Shown here: positions 8,243 through 17,380 of the stretch, in pieces
Position numbering within the stretch: the stretch's first letter is position 1
How the letters are laid out: every line of letters begins with the position of its first letter
Assembly (NCBI RefSeq): GCF_003957515.1
Contig: NZ_RQXW01000001.1
Coordinates: 1-64,000 of the forward strand
Length of the DNA stretch: 64,000 nt
Reading direction: 5' to 3'
From: Amphritea opalescens
Lineage (GTDB): Bacteria; Pseudomonadota; Gammaproteobacteria; Pseudomonadales; Balneatricaceae
Made by a program: the position numbers and the translations under genes
The notes under the pieces: generated by a model
What the model was told of the DNA's origin: nothing
Database searches by the model: none
What the model saw: only the letters and a program-made list of their open reading frames with translations

Positions 8243-8353
8243 CCATATTGCTGAACGTTGCTGTATCAGCCCGTCGATTAGCCTAGATAAACATCTGCCT
8301 AGATAAAAAACGTAACAGTCTGTGGCGTTAGCCAGCGGCTAGGGAGCAAAGCT

Positions 8354-10501
8354 ATGTGTGATCAAGTTTGTGATGTCAGCAGTCCAGGAACGGATATAAG
8401 CGAGGAGTTCGCCTGTGTGAGTGATGCGGTTAATTATTCTGAGATCTATAACCAGCAGATAGAAGATGTTCGTCATGCGGATCGTAATGAGCGGACTCGA
8501 ATGCCGGGTGTTTTTTTATACCGCATCGCCAATTTTGATTACCCACTGGTACGCGTTGAACTGAGCACATATAGCGAAACTCATCCTAACCCGACCATTG
8601 GTACCTTAGCCGAGGCGCTCAAGCTGGAACGGAGAAGCTTATTTAGCCGTATTCTCAGTTGGTATAACGGCCCTAATGGATTTGTGCGTGAATACCTTTA
8701 TCGGCGTTATGTTGGCGGTGATGCTACTTCAGTCGAGGATCAAACCGCGGCACTCAGGGCGGTGATGAATGGTGATGCAGATGCCGGGACGCCCCGTTAT
8801 CATCGATGGCGTTTACCTGTTGGGCGTAATTATCGGCTGATACTGCCTCGCACCGAAGCACTGGAACAGGAAATCGCACTCAACCGCACCGCATTGGTGT
8901 CGGCGAACATGCAGCAGTTAAGTAGTTCGTTATTGACCGAAGTCGATAATGCACTCGCCAAAGCCGAACGAATTGCGGCTAATCAGCAGGCCTTAGGGCG
9001 TATTTTGCAACCCTATCAGCAAGAGCTAGGCTCACTTGGGTTATTAATTGAGTTTGTTGATATTGCTGAAGTGAACCCCGCATCGGGGTATTCAAGTACG
9101 CAGCAGAGCAACATTGATACGCTTCAGCGGAAGTTGAATTCACTCAAGGACTATGCCGAAAGAACCTTAGGACGTGAACCGACGACGAGAGCGCGTTCAC
9201 TGCAAGGGGCTATTCGCCGGGATTCTGACAGCCTATACCAGATGCTCGAAGGCGATAGTCGATTGTATGAGCTGTTGGCTCAGGCATGCCAAAGTGATGA
9301 CATGATCACCAGCCGCTTTATGCAGGGCGTTTACAGTAAACTAGGGGCCTGTTATCGAGTGGTGCTGACCAGCAGTCATGCCGTGACGTTTATTACTGGG
9401 CGTTTACAACCCGCATTAGAAATGATCGATAGAGGTGAGTGGCGCAGCTTTGCGTCTTCATCCTGCTTAGGCACGGTGGCGGCAAAAATAAGCCTTGTTC
9501 CTACTATTGCCGGTAACCTGCCGGGGCCGCCCTCATTGCTGATGGGGGTGTTGGAAGCGTCAATGGCAAAAATAATTCAGATAGCGTCGGAAAACCACAG
9601 CACTGGGCTGATAATGCGGAACCTAAGCGTGCGCGTGACCGCTAAATTAATTGGTTTGAGTGGTCCTGACAAAAACGAATTTATCCTCCGTATGAGCTCC
9701 ACGGACCCTGAAGAGGTTATCGGGGTTAAAGGGTGGAGTGAGAGGGTCGTTAATTCTAATGTTATGAGCAGCCCCGGCTGGGGCGTGTTTATGTCGCTGA
9801 TCACCGGCATACTCTTTCTCAATGCCTTCGTCACTGCTGCTACCACAACGACCGATAGTATGATCACTCGGATTCGTTTATGGGGTGATACGGCTGCCCA
9901 ATTCACGGGGTTTGCCTCGTCCTTGATACAGGCGTTACAGCGTTTTAAATTTGTCAGTCAAGGTAGACTTGGGACGGCGGCTGTTGGCCGAACATTAGGC
10001 TTTTTTGGTTCATTAGCCGCGATTGCATCCAGTAGTGCGATGATGGCTGAGGAACATCGTACTCGGGACTATGCAGGGATGACGGTTGCTGGTATAGGGC
10101 TAGCCAGTGGTCTTTTGAGCTTGTTCGGGTTCATGCTCTGGATGTCGGCCGGTACGGCGGCGGTACCCCCAGCGGCGGCCGTATTGTTTGTTGCCGCATT
10201 AATCGTCGGGCTCATTGGTGCGATCGTGGGGTATTTTACCTCCGATACCAACGGCGAAGCATTAGTTGAAGGGCTGGTAGAACACCTCGGTGGGGCTAAC
10301 CTTTTTGCGGCCCAACTGCGTGGGGACAGAAGTCTGAATAGCCTGTTTGAGGAGGTCAGACATTATCATCATAACGTCACGATTAAAGACCTTAGTCGTG
10401 ATGCACGTAACGCCTTAAACTATCTATTTGGCCTTAACCAGATAACCGATACTGCTAAGCGCGAACAAACCGAAGAGCTGATTAATGCGTTAATCGCTTA
10501 G
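8354..10501 (+). CDS. Large unknown protein with C-terminal membrane segments
   Basis: This 715-residue protein is the last and largest of the cluster. Residues 1-420 appear soluble, with a helical stretch around 180-320. From about residue 475 there are hydrophobic stretches ('FMSLITGILFLNAFVTAA', 'TLGFFGSLAAIASSSA', 'VAGIGLASGLLSLFGFML', 'AAAVLFVAALIVGLIGAIVG'), then a soluble end of about 75 residues. Soluble N-terminus, late hydrophobic hairpins and no signal peptide is also the layout of pore-forming bacterial effectors, but I see no diagnostic motif (no PAAR, MIX or RHS). AGGGAG precedes the ATG. A 111-base gap separates it from the previous gene. Confidence 0.7.
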   Translation: MCDQVCDVSSPGTDISEEFACVSDAVNYSEIYNQQIEDVRHADRNERTRMPGVFLYRIANFDYPLVRVELSTYSETHPNPTIGTLAEALKLERRSLFSRILSWYNGPNGFVREYLYRRYVGGDATSVEDQTAALRAVMNGDADAGTPRYHRWRLPVGRNYRLILPRTEALEQEIALNRTALVSANMQQLSSSLLTEVDNALAKAERIAANQQALGRILQPYQQELGSLGLLIEFVDIAEVNPASGYSSTQQSNIDTLQRKLNSLKDYAERTLGREPTTRARSLQGAIRRDSDSLYQMLEGDSRLYELLAQACQSDDMITSRFMQGVYSKLGACYRVVLTSSHAVTFITGRLQPALEMIDRGEWRSFASSSCLGTVAAKISLVPTIAGNLPGPPSLLMGVLEASMAKIIQIASENHSTGLIMRNLSVRVTAKLIGLSGPDKNEFILRMSSTDPEEVIGVKGWSERVVNSNVMSSPGWGVFMSLITGILFLNAFVTAATTTTDSMITRIRLWGDTAAQFTGFASSLIQALQRFKFVSQGRLGTAAVGRTLGFFGSLAAIASSSAMMAEEHRTRDYAGMTVAGIGLASGLLSLFGFMLWMSAGTAAVPPAAAVLFVAALIVGLIGAIVGYFTSDTNGEALVEGLVEHLGGANLFAAQLRGDRSLNSLFEEVRHYHHNVTIKDLSRDARNALNYLFGLNQITDTAKREQTEELINALIA

Positions 10502-11388
10502 TCTGTAGCTGATGAGGATTTACCTTTGAGCTGCTGAAATAGCACCCCACTAATAATCAACACTAACCCGATGATGGTGGAGACCATCACGGGTTCATCC
10601 GCAAGGGTCGATAGTAAGATCAATGACAGAGGTGGTGATAGATACACGAGATTACTCAACTGGGCGGTGTTATCGGTCATTCGCATGGCCTGCATCCAAA
10701 GTAAAAAGGCAAAGCCCATCTCAAAGGCACCGATATAGATACCGCCCGCAACGGCCTGCCAAGGTATAGCCGTCACTTCCCCTTGTATGACGAGCAAGAC
10801 ACTCAACATCGGCAAGCTTAGGCCAAAGCAGAGTAATAATGACACGACCGCATCGCGAGGTTTGCGAGTGGTAAGAATCCAGTAGCTGGCAAAAAAAACG
10901 GAACTGCCGACGCCAAGCGCAACGCCTAGCGGGTTTTTGAAATCTAGCGCCAATAGATTGCCCTGTGTAGCGATCACGATGACACCGCTGTAAGCCAAAA
11001 TAATGCTAATGAGTTTTTTGAGGGTAAAGGTTTGCCCCAAAAAAGGCACAGCCATGATGCTTAACACGACCGCCCAAGTATAGTTCAGCGCCTGTGCTTG
11101 TTGAGCGGGTAATCGATCATAGGCGGCGAAGAGAATTAAGTAATATAGGGTGGGGTTGAGTAGCGCCAGCAGGAGAAAATAACCGCCGGATTGACGCAGA
11201 TACTGACAAGCCAACGGTAGTTTTTTCTGTAGTACTGTGGCGATCAACAGGATAGTCGAAGAGGTCGCTACGGCGATCCAAAGCATTTGTAGAGGGCTAA
11301 TCAGATCGAGGGTGAGTTTAAAGGCGGTCGCGACGGTCGACCACATGAGTACCACGGCTAATGCCAGTATGAGTGAGGTTCGGTTCAC
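10498..11388 (-). CDS. EamA/DMT-family transporter
   Basis: This 296-residue inner-membrane protein has about ten hydrophobic helices in two EamA repeats ('LALAVVLMWSTVATAFK' at the start; 'LGVALGVGSSVFFASYWIL' at mid-protein). Such proteins export amino acids or other metabolites, but substrate cannot be read from sequence. The start is GTG at 11388. Its 3' end overlaps the end of the converging 715-residue gene by 4 bases. The Lrp-type gene upstream on the same strand may control it, a common pairing for amino-acid exporters. Confidence 0.85.
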   Translation of the reverse strand: MNRTSLILALAVVLMWSTVATAFKLTLDLISPLQMLWIAVATSSTILLIATVLQKKLPLACQYLRQSGGYFLLLALLNPTLYYLILFAAYDRLPAQQAQALNYTWAVVLSIMAVPFLGQTFTLKKLISIILAYSGVIVIATQGNLLALDFKNPLGVALGVGSSVFFASYWILTTRKPRDAVVSLLLCFGLSLPMLSVLLVIQGEVTAIPWQAVAGGIYIGAFEMGFAFLLWMQAMRMTDNTAQLSNLVYLSPPLSLILLSTLADEPVMVSTIIGLVLIISGVLFQQLKGKSSSATD

Positions 11389-11446
11389 AGTCTGTACTCA
11401 GAAAAAGGTTATGTGATGTCTTGGCTGAGGTGTTAGTAAAGAATGA

Positions 11447-11908
11447 TTAGAGTAGTTTTGACTCAATATCTTTTACGTCTTCCATCACCACAAAGGTACT
11501 GGTTTGTGTCACGTAGGGTAGGGACGATATTTTCTCCCCGAGCACCTCACGATAGGATTCCATACCGGTGGTACGCACCTTGAGCAGATAGTCAAAATTA
11601 GCGGCGACCATATGGCACTGTTCGATCTCTGGAATCTCTCGCACCGCTGCGTTAAACGCTTGTAGTGCTTTGGTTTTGGTATCGCTGAGTTTTACCTGTA
11701 CAAAGGCTACATGCTTAGTGCCGAGTTTTTTCTGATCAACCAGTGCGATATAACCAAGGATATAACCCTGTTCTTCCAAACGTTTCATGCGAATTTGGCA
11801 GGGGGTTTTTGACAGGCCCACGCGTGCGGCGAGTTCGGTGACGGTAATACGGGCATTTTTCTGCAGTTCTCGCAGAATGGCCATATCTAATTTATCCAGT
11901 TTATCCAT
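11447..11908 (-). CDS. Lrp/AsnC family transcriptional regulator
   Basis: This 153-residue protein has an N-terminal winged HTH ('LDMAILRELQKNARITVTEL', 'RVGLSKTPCQIRMKRLEEQG') and a C-terminal RAM effector domain from about residue 65. Lrp/AsnC proteins sense amino acids and form octamers on DNA. It is divergent from the glutamate dehydrogenase gene and close to the proline genes, so it may control amino-acid catabolism as well as the adjacent exporter. It resembles the subgroup that includes BkdR and PutR-like activators, but I cannot assign the effector. Confidence 0.88.
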   Translation of the reverse strand: MDKLDKLDMAILRELQKNARITVTELAARVGLSKTPCQIRMKRLEEQGYILGYIALVDQKKLGTKHVAFVQVKLSDTKTKALQAFNAAVREIPEIEQCHMVAANFDYLLKVRTTGMESYREVLGEKISSLPYVTQTSTFVVMEDVKDIESKLL

Positions 11909-12193
11909 AATATTTTATTGTTCTGGTTGTTCGTTTGTTGAAAACATCGTTAACAGAAGGATACGGCTATAAAAAACAAAAATACAGTGAAAAAGACTCC
12001 TGTTCTTTTTCTATACTTTATCCTTAACTAATACCTATCGATTTTTACGTCTATCCTGTTACTGTCGGGGTAATGGTATCGTAGGTATCAGCACAACCAC
12101 TCTGTCTCTTGGCAGTTATGTGAGCCGATGCAGGGAATAATAACAATCCGGTTTTGACCGGACGTAGCGAAAGCTATCTGGAGTCTATACAAC

Positions 12194-15100
12194 ATGCATG
12201 ATTTAGTGGGTCTGACCAAGTCTCAGATTATTGATCTGCTCAGCGAAAAGCTCTGTGCTCAGGTGAGCAAAAGTTTGCAACCGTCGATGCAGCTATTTAC
12301 ACAAAAATTTCTCAGTGTCGCAGCACCTGAAGAACTACAGAGTCGCTCGTTGGAATACCTGTATTCGGCGTCGCTATCATACTGGCAACTGATGCAGGAT
12401 TATCATGGGCCAGCGCCGGATGTCAGAGTCTTTAACCCGGATTACGAGCAGCATGGTTGGCATTCGAATCATACGGTCATTCAGATTCACAACGTTGATG
12501 TGCCGTTTTTGGTTGATTCTGTGCGCATGGAACTGAACCGTCGTGAACTGGGTATTTTGACGATCAATAACTGTGTGTTGGCTTGCGAACGCACTAAAAC
12601 CCATAAACTAAAAAGCCTAAAACCGGCCCGTGAACGGGATGAAAACACTCAGGTTGAGTCGCTGATCTATCTGGAGATCGAACGGCATTCATCACCGGAA
12701 ACGCTCAATGAGTTGCGTGACGGTTTATTAAAAGTGCTGGCGGATGTTAAAGCCGTTGTCGATGACTTTGAGCCGATTAAAGAGAAAGCGCAGGAGCTGA
12801 AAGAAGAGCTGCGTTTGCGTGATGCCAATAGTGCTGAGGTTAAAGAGACCCGTAAGCTGCTTGATTGGTTGCTGGATGAGAACTTTATCTTCCAAGGCTA
12901 TGAAGAGGCGGTTATTCGTCAGGAAGGCGGTAAGGTTTTTGTTGATACGGTGGATGGTTCACAGCTTGGTACGCAGCGTCATGCACAGCAGAGTAAAGAG
13001 TTAAGCCAGCTAGAGCAGCAATTTGTACTGGCGGATAAGCTGGTGATGTTCAGTAAAGATGTGGTGCGCTCCACGGTGCATCGTTCGGTTTACCGCGACC
13101 TGATTATCATTAAGCGCTTTGATGACCAAGGTAATGTCTGTGGTGAGTGCCGTATTTACGGTCTCTATACCTCAACTGTATTCCTGACAAACCCGTTACG
13201 GATTCCAGTGGTGCGTTTGAAACTCATCAGCATTCTCTCTGAGTGTGGTTTCGAACCCGGCGGACATAGCCATAAAGCACTGGTACAAATCCTCACCGAT
13301 ATGCCACGTGAAGAGTTGATTCTGGCGCAAACCAGCGATCTTAAGCGAACCAGTATCGGTATCTTTAACATGCAGGAGCGTCGCCGTGCCTGCCTATTTG
13401 TGCGTCAAGATGCGAGTAAGCGTTTTTACTCTTGTCTCTATTATATCCCCCGCGACCTCTACACCACCAAGTTGCGTACCTCGGTGCTTAGCCTGTTGTA
13501 TAAAGGCTTGCATGGACGGGATTATGAGGCTAACTCTCAGATTTCTGAATCAGTATTGTCGCGCACCCATTTTGTTATCTATGGTGACCCTGATCAGCAG
13601 GAAGAGGTCGACCTCGATACCATCGAAGCGAAAATTTTAGAGATTTCCCGTTCTTGGGATGATGATTTAAATGTCAACCTGATCGAAACCTACGGTGAAG
13701 AGAAGGGTAGCCGCTTTGTTAACCGCTTTAGCGGTGGTTTTAGTTCGGCGTATAAAGAGAACTTCTCGACCGGTAATGGGGTTTACGACCTCCAGCATAT
13801 CTCTTATCTTCAATCGCCTAACGATATCGCGATGAGCTTCTATCGATCGTTTGAAGAATCCGACGGTATTTTGAAGTTTAAGCTGTTTAGTATTGAGCAT
13901 CCGTTGGTGCTTTCCGATGTTATTCCGTTGTTGGAAAATCTCGGTTTGAAGGTGATGAGCGAGCATCCCTATGTGGTCACCGACCGGGATGACAAACAGT
14001 TTTGGATCAGTGATTTCCGCGTTAGCTATGATCGCCAAACCGTAGTAGAATTAGACAAAGTTAAAACTATTCTGCAGGAAGCCTTTGCCAAAGTTTGGGA
14101 TGGGCAGGCGGATAGTGATGAGTTTAACCGCTTGGTGATTGCCGGTGGGCTTAACTGGCGAGAAGTGGCCATGTTGCGTGCCTATGGCCGTTATATCAAA
14201 CAGTTACGTTTCGGTTTTTCACAGCCATTCCTAGCGGATGTGTTAGTACGTAATGTGGCGATTAGCCGTCAATTGGTTGATCTTTTCCGCTGTCGCTTTC
14301 AGCCGGGCAAACAAGACGTCGGTTTAGAAGAGGCGATCGAGCAGAGCATCCTGAATGCACTGGAAGCAGTTAACAGTCTGGATGACGATAAGATTTTGCG
14401 CCGCTTTATGGTGATGATTAAAGCCACTCTGCGGACGAACTTCTATCAACAAAATGATGGTGTTGATAAACCTTACTTTTCATTCAAAATCGATTCGCAA
14501 TCGATTCCGGATATTCCACAGCCGAAACCTAAGTTTGAAGTATTTATCTATTCGCCGCGGGTGGAAGGTGTGCATCTTCGGGTCGGTAAAGTGGCGCGGG
14601 GTGGTTTGCGTTGGTCCGACCGAATGGAGGATTATCGTACCGAAGTGCTGGGCTTGGTTAAGGCTCAGCAGGTGAAAAACTCAGTCATAGTGCCGATGGG
14701 CGCCAAAGGCTGCTTTATCTGTAAGCGGATGCCCGATACCACCGACCGAGAAGTGATTCAGGCGGAAGGCATCGAGTGTTACAAAACCTATATCCGAGCA
14801 CTGTTGGATATCACCGATAACTTGGTGGCAGGGGAAGTTGTTCATCCCGAGTCGGTGGTTCGTCATGATGAAGATGACCCCTATCTGGTGGTTGCAGCGG
14901 ATAAAGGTACCGCGACCTTCTCTGATATCGCGAACTCTATTTCTGACGAATATGGTTTCTGGTTGGGGGATGCGTTTGCCTCCGGTGGTAGCCAAGGGTA
15001 TGACCACAAAGGCATGGGTATTACCGCCCGTGGTGCATGGGAATCGGTTAAACGCCATTTCCGCGAGCAGGGTATCAATACTCAGCAGGAAGCCTTTACG

Positions 15101-16987
15101 GTGATTGGGATCGGCGATATGGCCGGCGATGTCTTTGGTAACGGGATGTTGCTGTCCGAGACCATTAGCCTAGTCGCTGCGTTTAACCATATGCATATCT
15201 TTATCGACCCTGAGCCTGATCTTGCCAGCGCTTTTGCTGAACGCAAGCGGATGTTTGCGCTACCCCGTTCAAGCTGGAGCGATTACAACACTTCGCTGAT
15301 TAGTGAAGGTGGTGGTATTTTTAATCGTTCTGCCAAGTGGATCGAGATTAGTCCACAGATGAAAGCGCGGTTTGCCATTACCGAAAATCGTTTAGCCCCT
15401 AACGATCTGATTCATGCGTTATTGAAAGCACCGGTGGATATGCTTTGGAATGGTGGTATTGGCACCTATGTTAAAGCGAGCCAGGAAACCCATGCGGATG
15501 TGGGCGACAAGGCTAATGATAATCTGCGTGTAAACGGTAATGAACTGAGATGTAAAGTGCTCGGTGAAGGGGGTAATTTAGGCTTTACCCAGTTGGGGCG
15601 GATTGAATTTGCCCTGAACGGTGGCGCATCGAATACCGACTTTATCGATAATGCGGGCGGTGTCGATTGTTCCGACCATGAGGTTAATATCAAGATCCTG
15701 CTGAACGAATTGGTCAACCAGGGTGATATGACCATGAAGCAGCGTAATAAACTGCTGCGGGATATGACCGATGATGTGTCCGAACTGGTACTGAAGAATA
15801 ACTACCGTCAGGCACAGGCACTGAATATTGCCGAAGCGGTCTCGCAGGAATCGCTGGATGATTATATCCGTCTGATTAAAAGCTTAGAGCGGGAAGGTAA
15901 GCTTAATCCTGAGCTAGAGTTCTTGCCGACAGAGAAGCAATTACGGGTACGCCATGAAAATGGTCAAGGCCTTACGCGTCCAGAGCTATCGGTATTGATC
16001 TGTTATGCTCGGATCGAACTCAAGCAGGCGCTGATCAACTCTTGGTTGACCGAGAACAAAGGTTTTTCTAAAGAGATGGAAACCGCTTTCCCTGCGCGGT
16101 TGTTGAAAGAGTTTCCGGAAGCGCTGCATAACCATCGGTTGCATCGTGAGATTACCGCGACTCAGATCGCCAATGATCTGATCAACCGGATGGGTATTAC
16201 CTTCGTCAATAATCTTAGTTCGGCTATTGGCGCGAGTTATGCCGATATTGCCGCGGCTTATATGGTCGCCCGTGAAGTCTTTAATATCGAGGCTCAGTGG
16301 CAACAGATTGAATCCCTTGATAATCAGGTGCCGGCTGAACTGCAGGTAGCGATGATGAAGGATCTGATTCAACTACTGGCTCGGGGTACGCAGTGGTTAC
16401 TGCGGCATCACCGTGATGGTCTCGATATGCAGTACTGCATAGATGTGTACAAACCAGCGATTGATCAGGTGGTGATCTCCGACGAACAGATTCATAAGGT
16501 GATTCCTGGGGATCGATTAGAAGAGAAGTATGAGCGTTATACCGCGGCAGGTATTTCAGGAAAATTATCCGCCTTCTGTGCCGCGAGCGAAAACATCTAT
16601 TGGTTGCTGGATGTGATCGATGTGGCGCGTGAAACGAATGAGGATGTCGAGCAGGTAGCCATTACCTACTTTGGTGTGGGGACTAGCTTGAATCTGATCT
16701 GGCTGGATCAACAGATTCGTCAGTTTAGTGCGGTTAACCACTGGCAAGCGCTGGCGAAGAACAGTTATCGGATTGAGTTGGATAATCAGCACAGGGCGTT
16801 GACGCTTAAAGTGCTGCAGTCCGGTGAAGCGAATACTGATGTTAAGCAGCGGCTCGCAGGTTGGGAGGAAGATAAAGCCATACAGCTAGAACGTTGGCAC
16901 CATACGCTCAGAGATATTCAGAACACTAAGTTGATTGATTCTTCAATCTTCTCGGTGGCGCTGAGTGTTTTACTTGAGTTAAGTTAA
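12194..16987 (+). CDS. gdhB: NAD-specific glutamate dehydrogenase, large (GDH-180) type
   Basis: This 1597-residue enzyme oxidises glutamate to 2-oxoglutarate and ammonium with NAD, feeding amino-acid carbon to the TCA cycle. The length is usual for the 180-kDa class. ACT-like regulatory domains fill the first 500 or so residues. The catalytic part lies around 740-1230 with 'RGGLRWSDR', 'VPMGAKGCF' (catalytic Lys region), 'GIGDMAGDVFGNGM' and 'GEGGNLGFTQ'. A C-terminal helical domain follows. The start has CTGGAG upstream. It ends at a terminator and appears monocistronic. It supplies the step after PutA in proline breakdown. Confidence 0.96.
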   Translation: MHDLVGLTKSQIIDLLSEKLCAQVSKSLQPSMQLFTQKFLSVAAPEELQSRSLEYLYSASLSYWQLMQDYHGPAPDVRVFNPDYEQHGWHSNHTVIQIHNVDVPFLVDSVRMELNRRELGILTINNCVLACERTKTHKLKSLKPARERDENTQVESLIYLEIERHSSPETLNELRDGLLKVLADVKAVVDDFEPIKEKAQELKEELRLRDANSAEVKETRKLLDWLLDENFIFQGYEEAVIRQEGGKVFVDTVDGSQLGTQRHAQQSKELSQLEQQFVLADKLVMFSKDVVRSTVHRSVYRDLIIIKRFDDQGNVCGECRIYGLYTSTVFLTNPLRIPVVRLKLISILSECGFEPGGHSHKALVQILTDMPREELILAQTSDLKRTSIGIFNMQERRRACLFVRQDASKRFYSCLYYIPRDLYTTKLRTSVLSLLYKGLHGRDYEANSQISESVLSRTHFVIYGDPDQQEEVDLDTIEAKILEISRSWDDDLNVNLIETYGEEKGSRFVNRFSGGFSSAYKENFSTGNGVYDLQHISYLQSPNDIAMSFYRSFEESDGILKFKLFSIEHPLVLSDVIPLLENLGLKVMSEHPYVVTDRDDKQFWISDFRVSYDRQTVVELDKVKTILQEAFAKVWDGQADSDEFNRLVIAGGLNWREVAMLRAYGRYIKQLRFGFSQPFLADVLVRNVAISRQLVDLFRCRFQPGKQDVGLEEAIEQSILNALEAVNSLDDDKILRRFMVMIKATLRTNFYQQNDGVDKPYFSFKIDSQSIPDIPQPKPKFEVFIYSPRVEGVHLRVGKVARGGLRWSDRMEDYRTEVLGLVKAQQVKNSVIVPMGAKGCFICKRMPDTTDREVIQAEGIECYKTYIRALLDITDNLVAGEVVHPESVVRHDEDDPYLVVAADKGTATFSDIANSISDEYGFWLGDAFASGGSQGYDHKGMGITARGAWESVKRHFREQGINTQQEAFTVIGIGDMAGDVFGNGMLLSETISLVAAFNHMHIFIDPEPDLASAFAERKRMFALPRSSWSDYNTSLISEGGGIFNRSAKWIEISPQMKARFAITENRLAPNDLIHALLKAPVDMLWNGGIGTYVKASQETHADVGDKANDNLRVNGNELRCKVLGEGGNLGFTQLGRIEFALNGGASNTDFIDNAGGVDCSDHEVNIKILLNELVNQGDMTMKQRNKLLRDMTDDVSELVLKNNYRQAQALNIAEAVSQESLDDYIRLIKSLEREGKLNPELEFLPTEKQLRVRHENGQGLTRPELSVLICYARIELKQALINSWLTENKGFSKEMETAFPARLLKEFPEALHNHRLHREITATQIANDLINRMGITFVNNLSSAIGASYADIAAAYMVAREVFNIEAQWQQIESLDNQVPAELQVAMMKDLIQLLARGTQWLLRHHRDGLDMQYCIDVYKPAIDQVVISDEQIHKVIPGDRLEEKYERYTAAGISGKLSAFCAASENIYWLLDVIDVARETNEDVEQVAITYFGVGTSLNLIWLDQQIRQFSAVNHWQALAKNSYRIELDNQHRALTLKVLQSGEANTDVKQRLAGWEEDKAIQLERWHHTLRDIQNTKLIDSSIFSVALSVLLELS

Positions 16988-17040
16988 GCGCAACCTGTTC
17001 GCTTGCGACAGCGAGCTAACGGCAATAGCGTTCTTTTAAG

Positions 17041-17074
17041 AGCGGCTTAGGATTTTTTCTGAGCCGCTTTTTTT
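17041..17074 (+). terminator. Terminator after glutamate dehydrogenase
   Basis: A 10-bp stem (agcggcttag / ctgagccgct, one G-T pair) is followed by a T-run. It lies 54 bases after the stop codon of the dehydrogenase gene. Confidence 0.85.
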
Positions 17075-17380
17075 ATGGCTAATAAGAGTCGTATTCGCTG
17101 CAGAAATGAAGGATAAGTACGTATCTGTATTAGAGGCGAATGAATATAGCCATAATTTCCCTTTATGGCTTATAAAAAAGGTAAAAAGTCTAGTCGTTGT
17201 TCTGTAAGCTTGCCCGTTCATCTGGCCTTTACCCGGTCCGATTTTTTGGCCCCGTTTCTGACAGTGAACAGGGCTTATTAAATTGGTTTGTGGCTTTAGG
17301 GTTAACGGCAGAAGAGCGGCCAGCTATAAAAAATGCCGAGGGAGATCCTTGGTAAATATAATAATGATGAGGTTTATTGA

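Noticed and set aside
352-10501. Unknown cluster as a type VI secretion or extracellular contractile injection system
   Set aside because: No sheath, tube, baseplate, VgrG/PAAR or AAA ATPase motif is visible in any of the twelve proteins.
12377-16792. Several minus-strand and alternate-frame ORFs inside the glutamate dehydrogenase gene
   Set aside because: They are shadows of a long, well-conserved gene and none has family motifs.
17036-17221. 61-codon minus-strand frame after glutamate dehydrogenase
   Set aside because: It runs through the terminator hairpin, has no ribosome site and its protein has no domain character.
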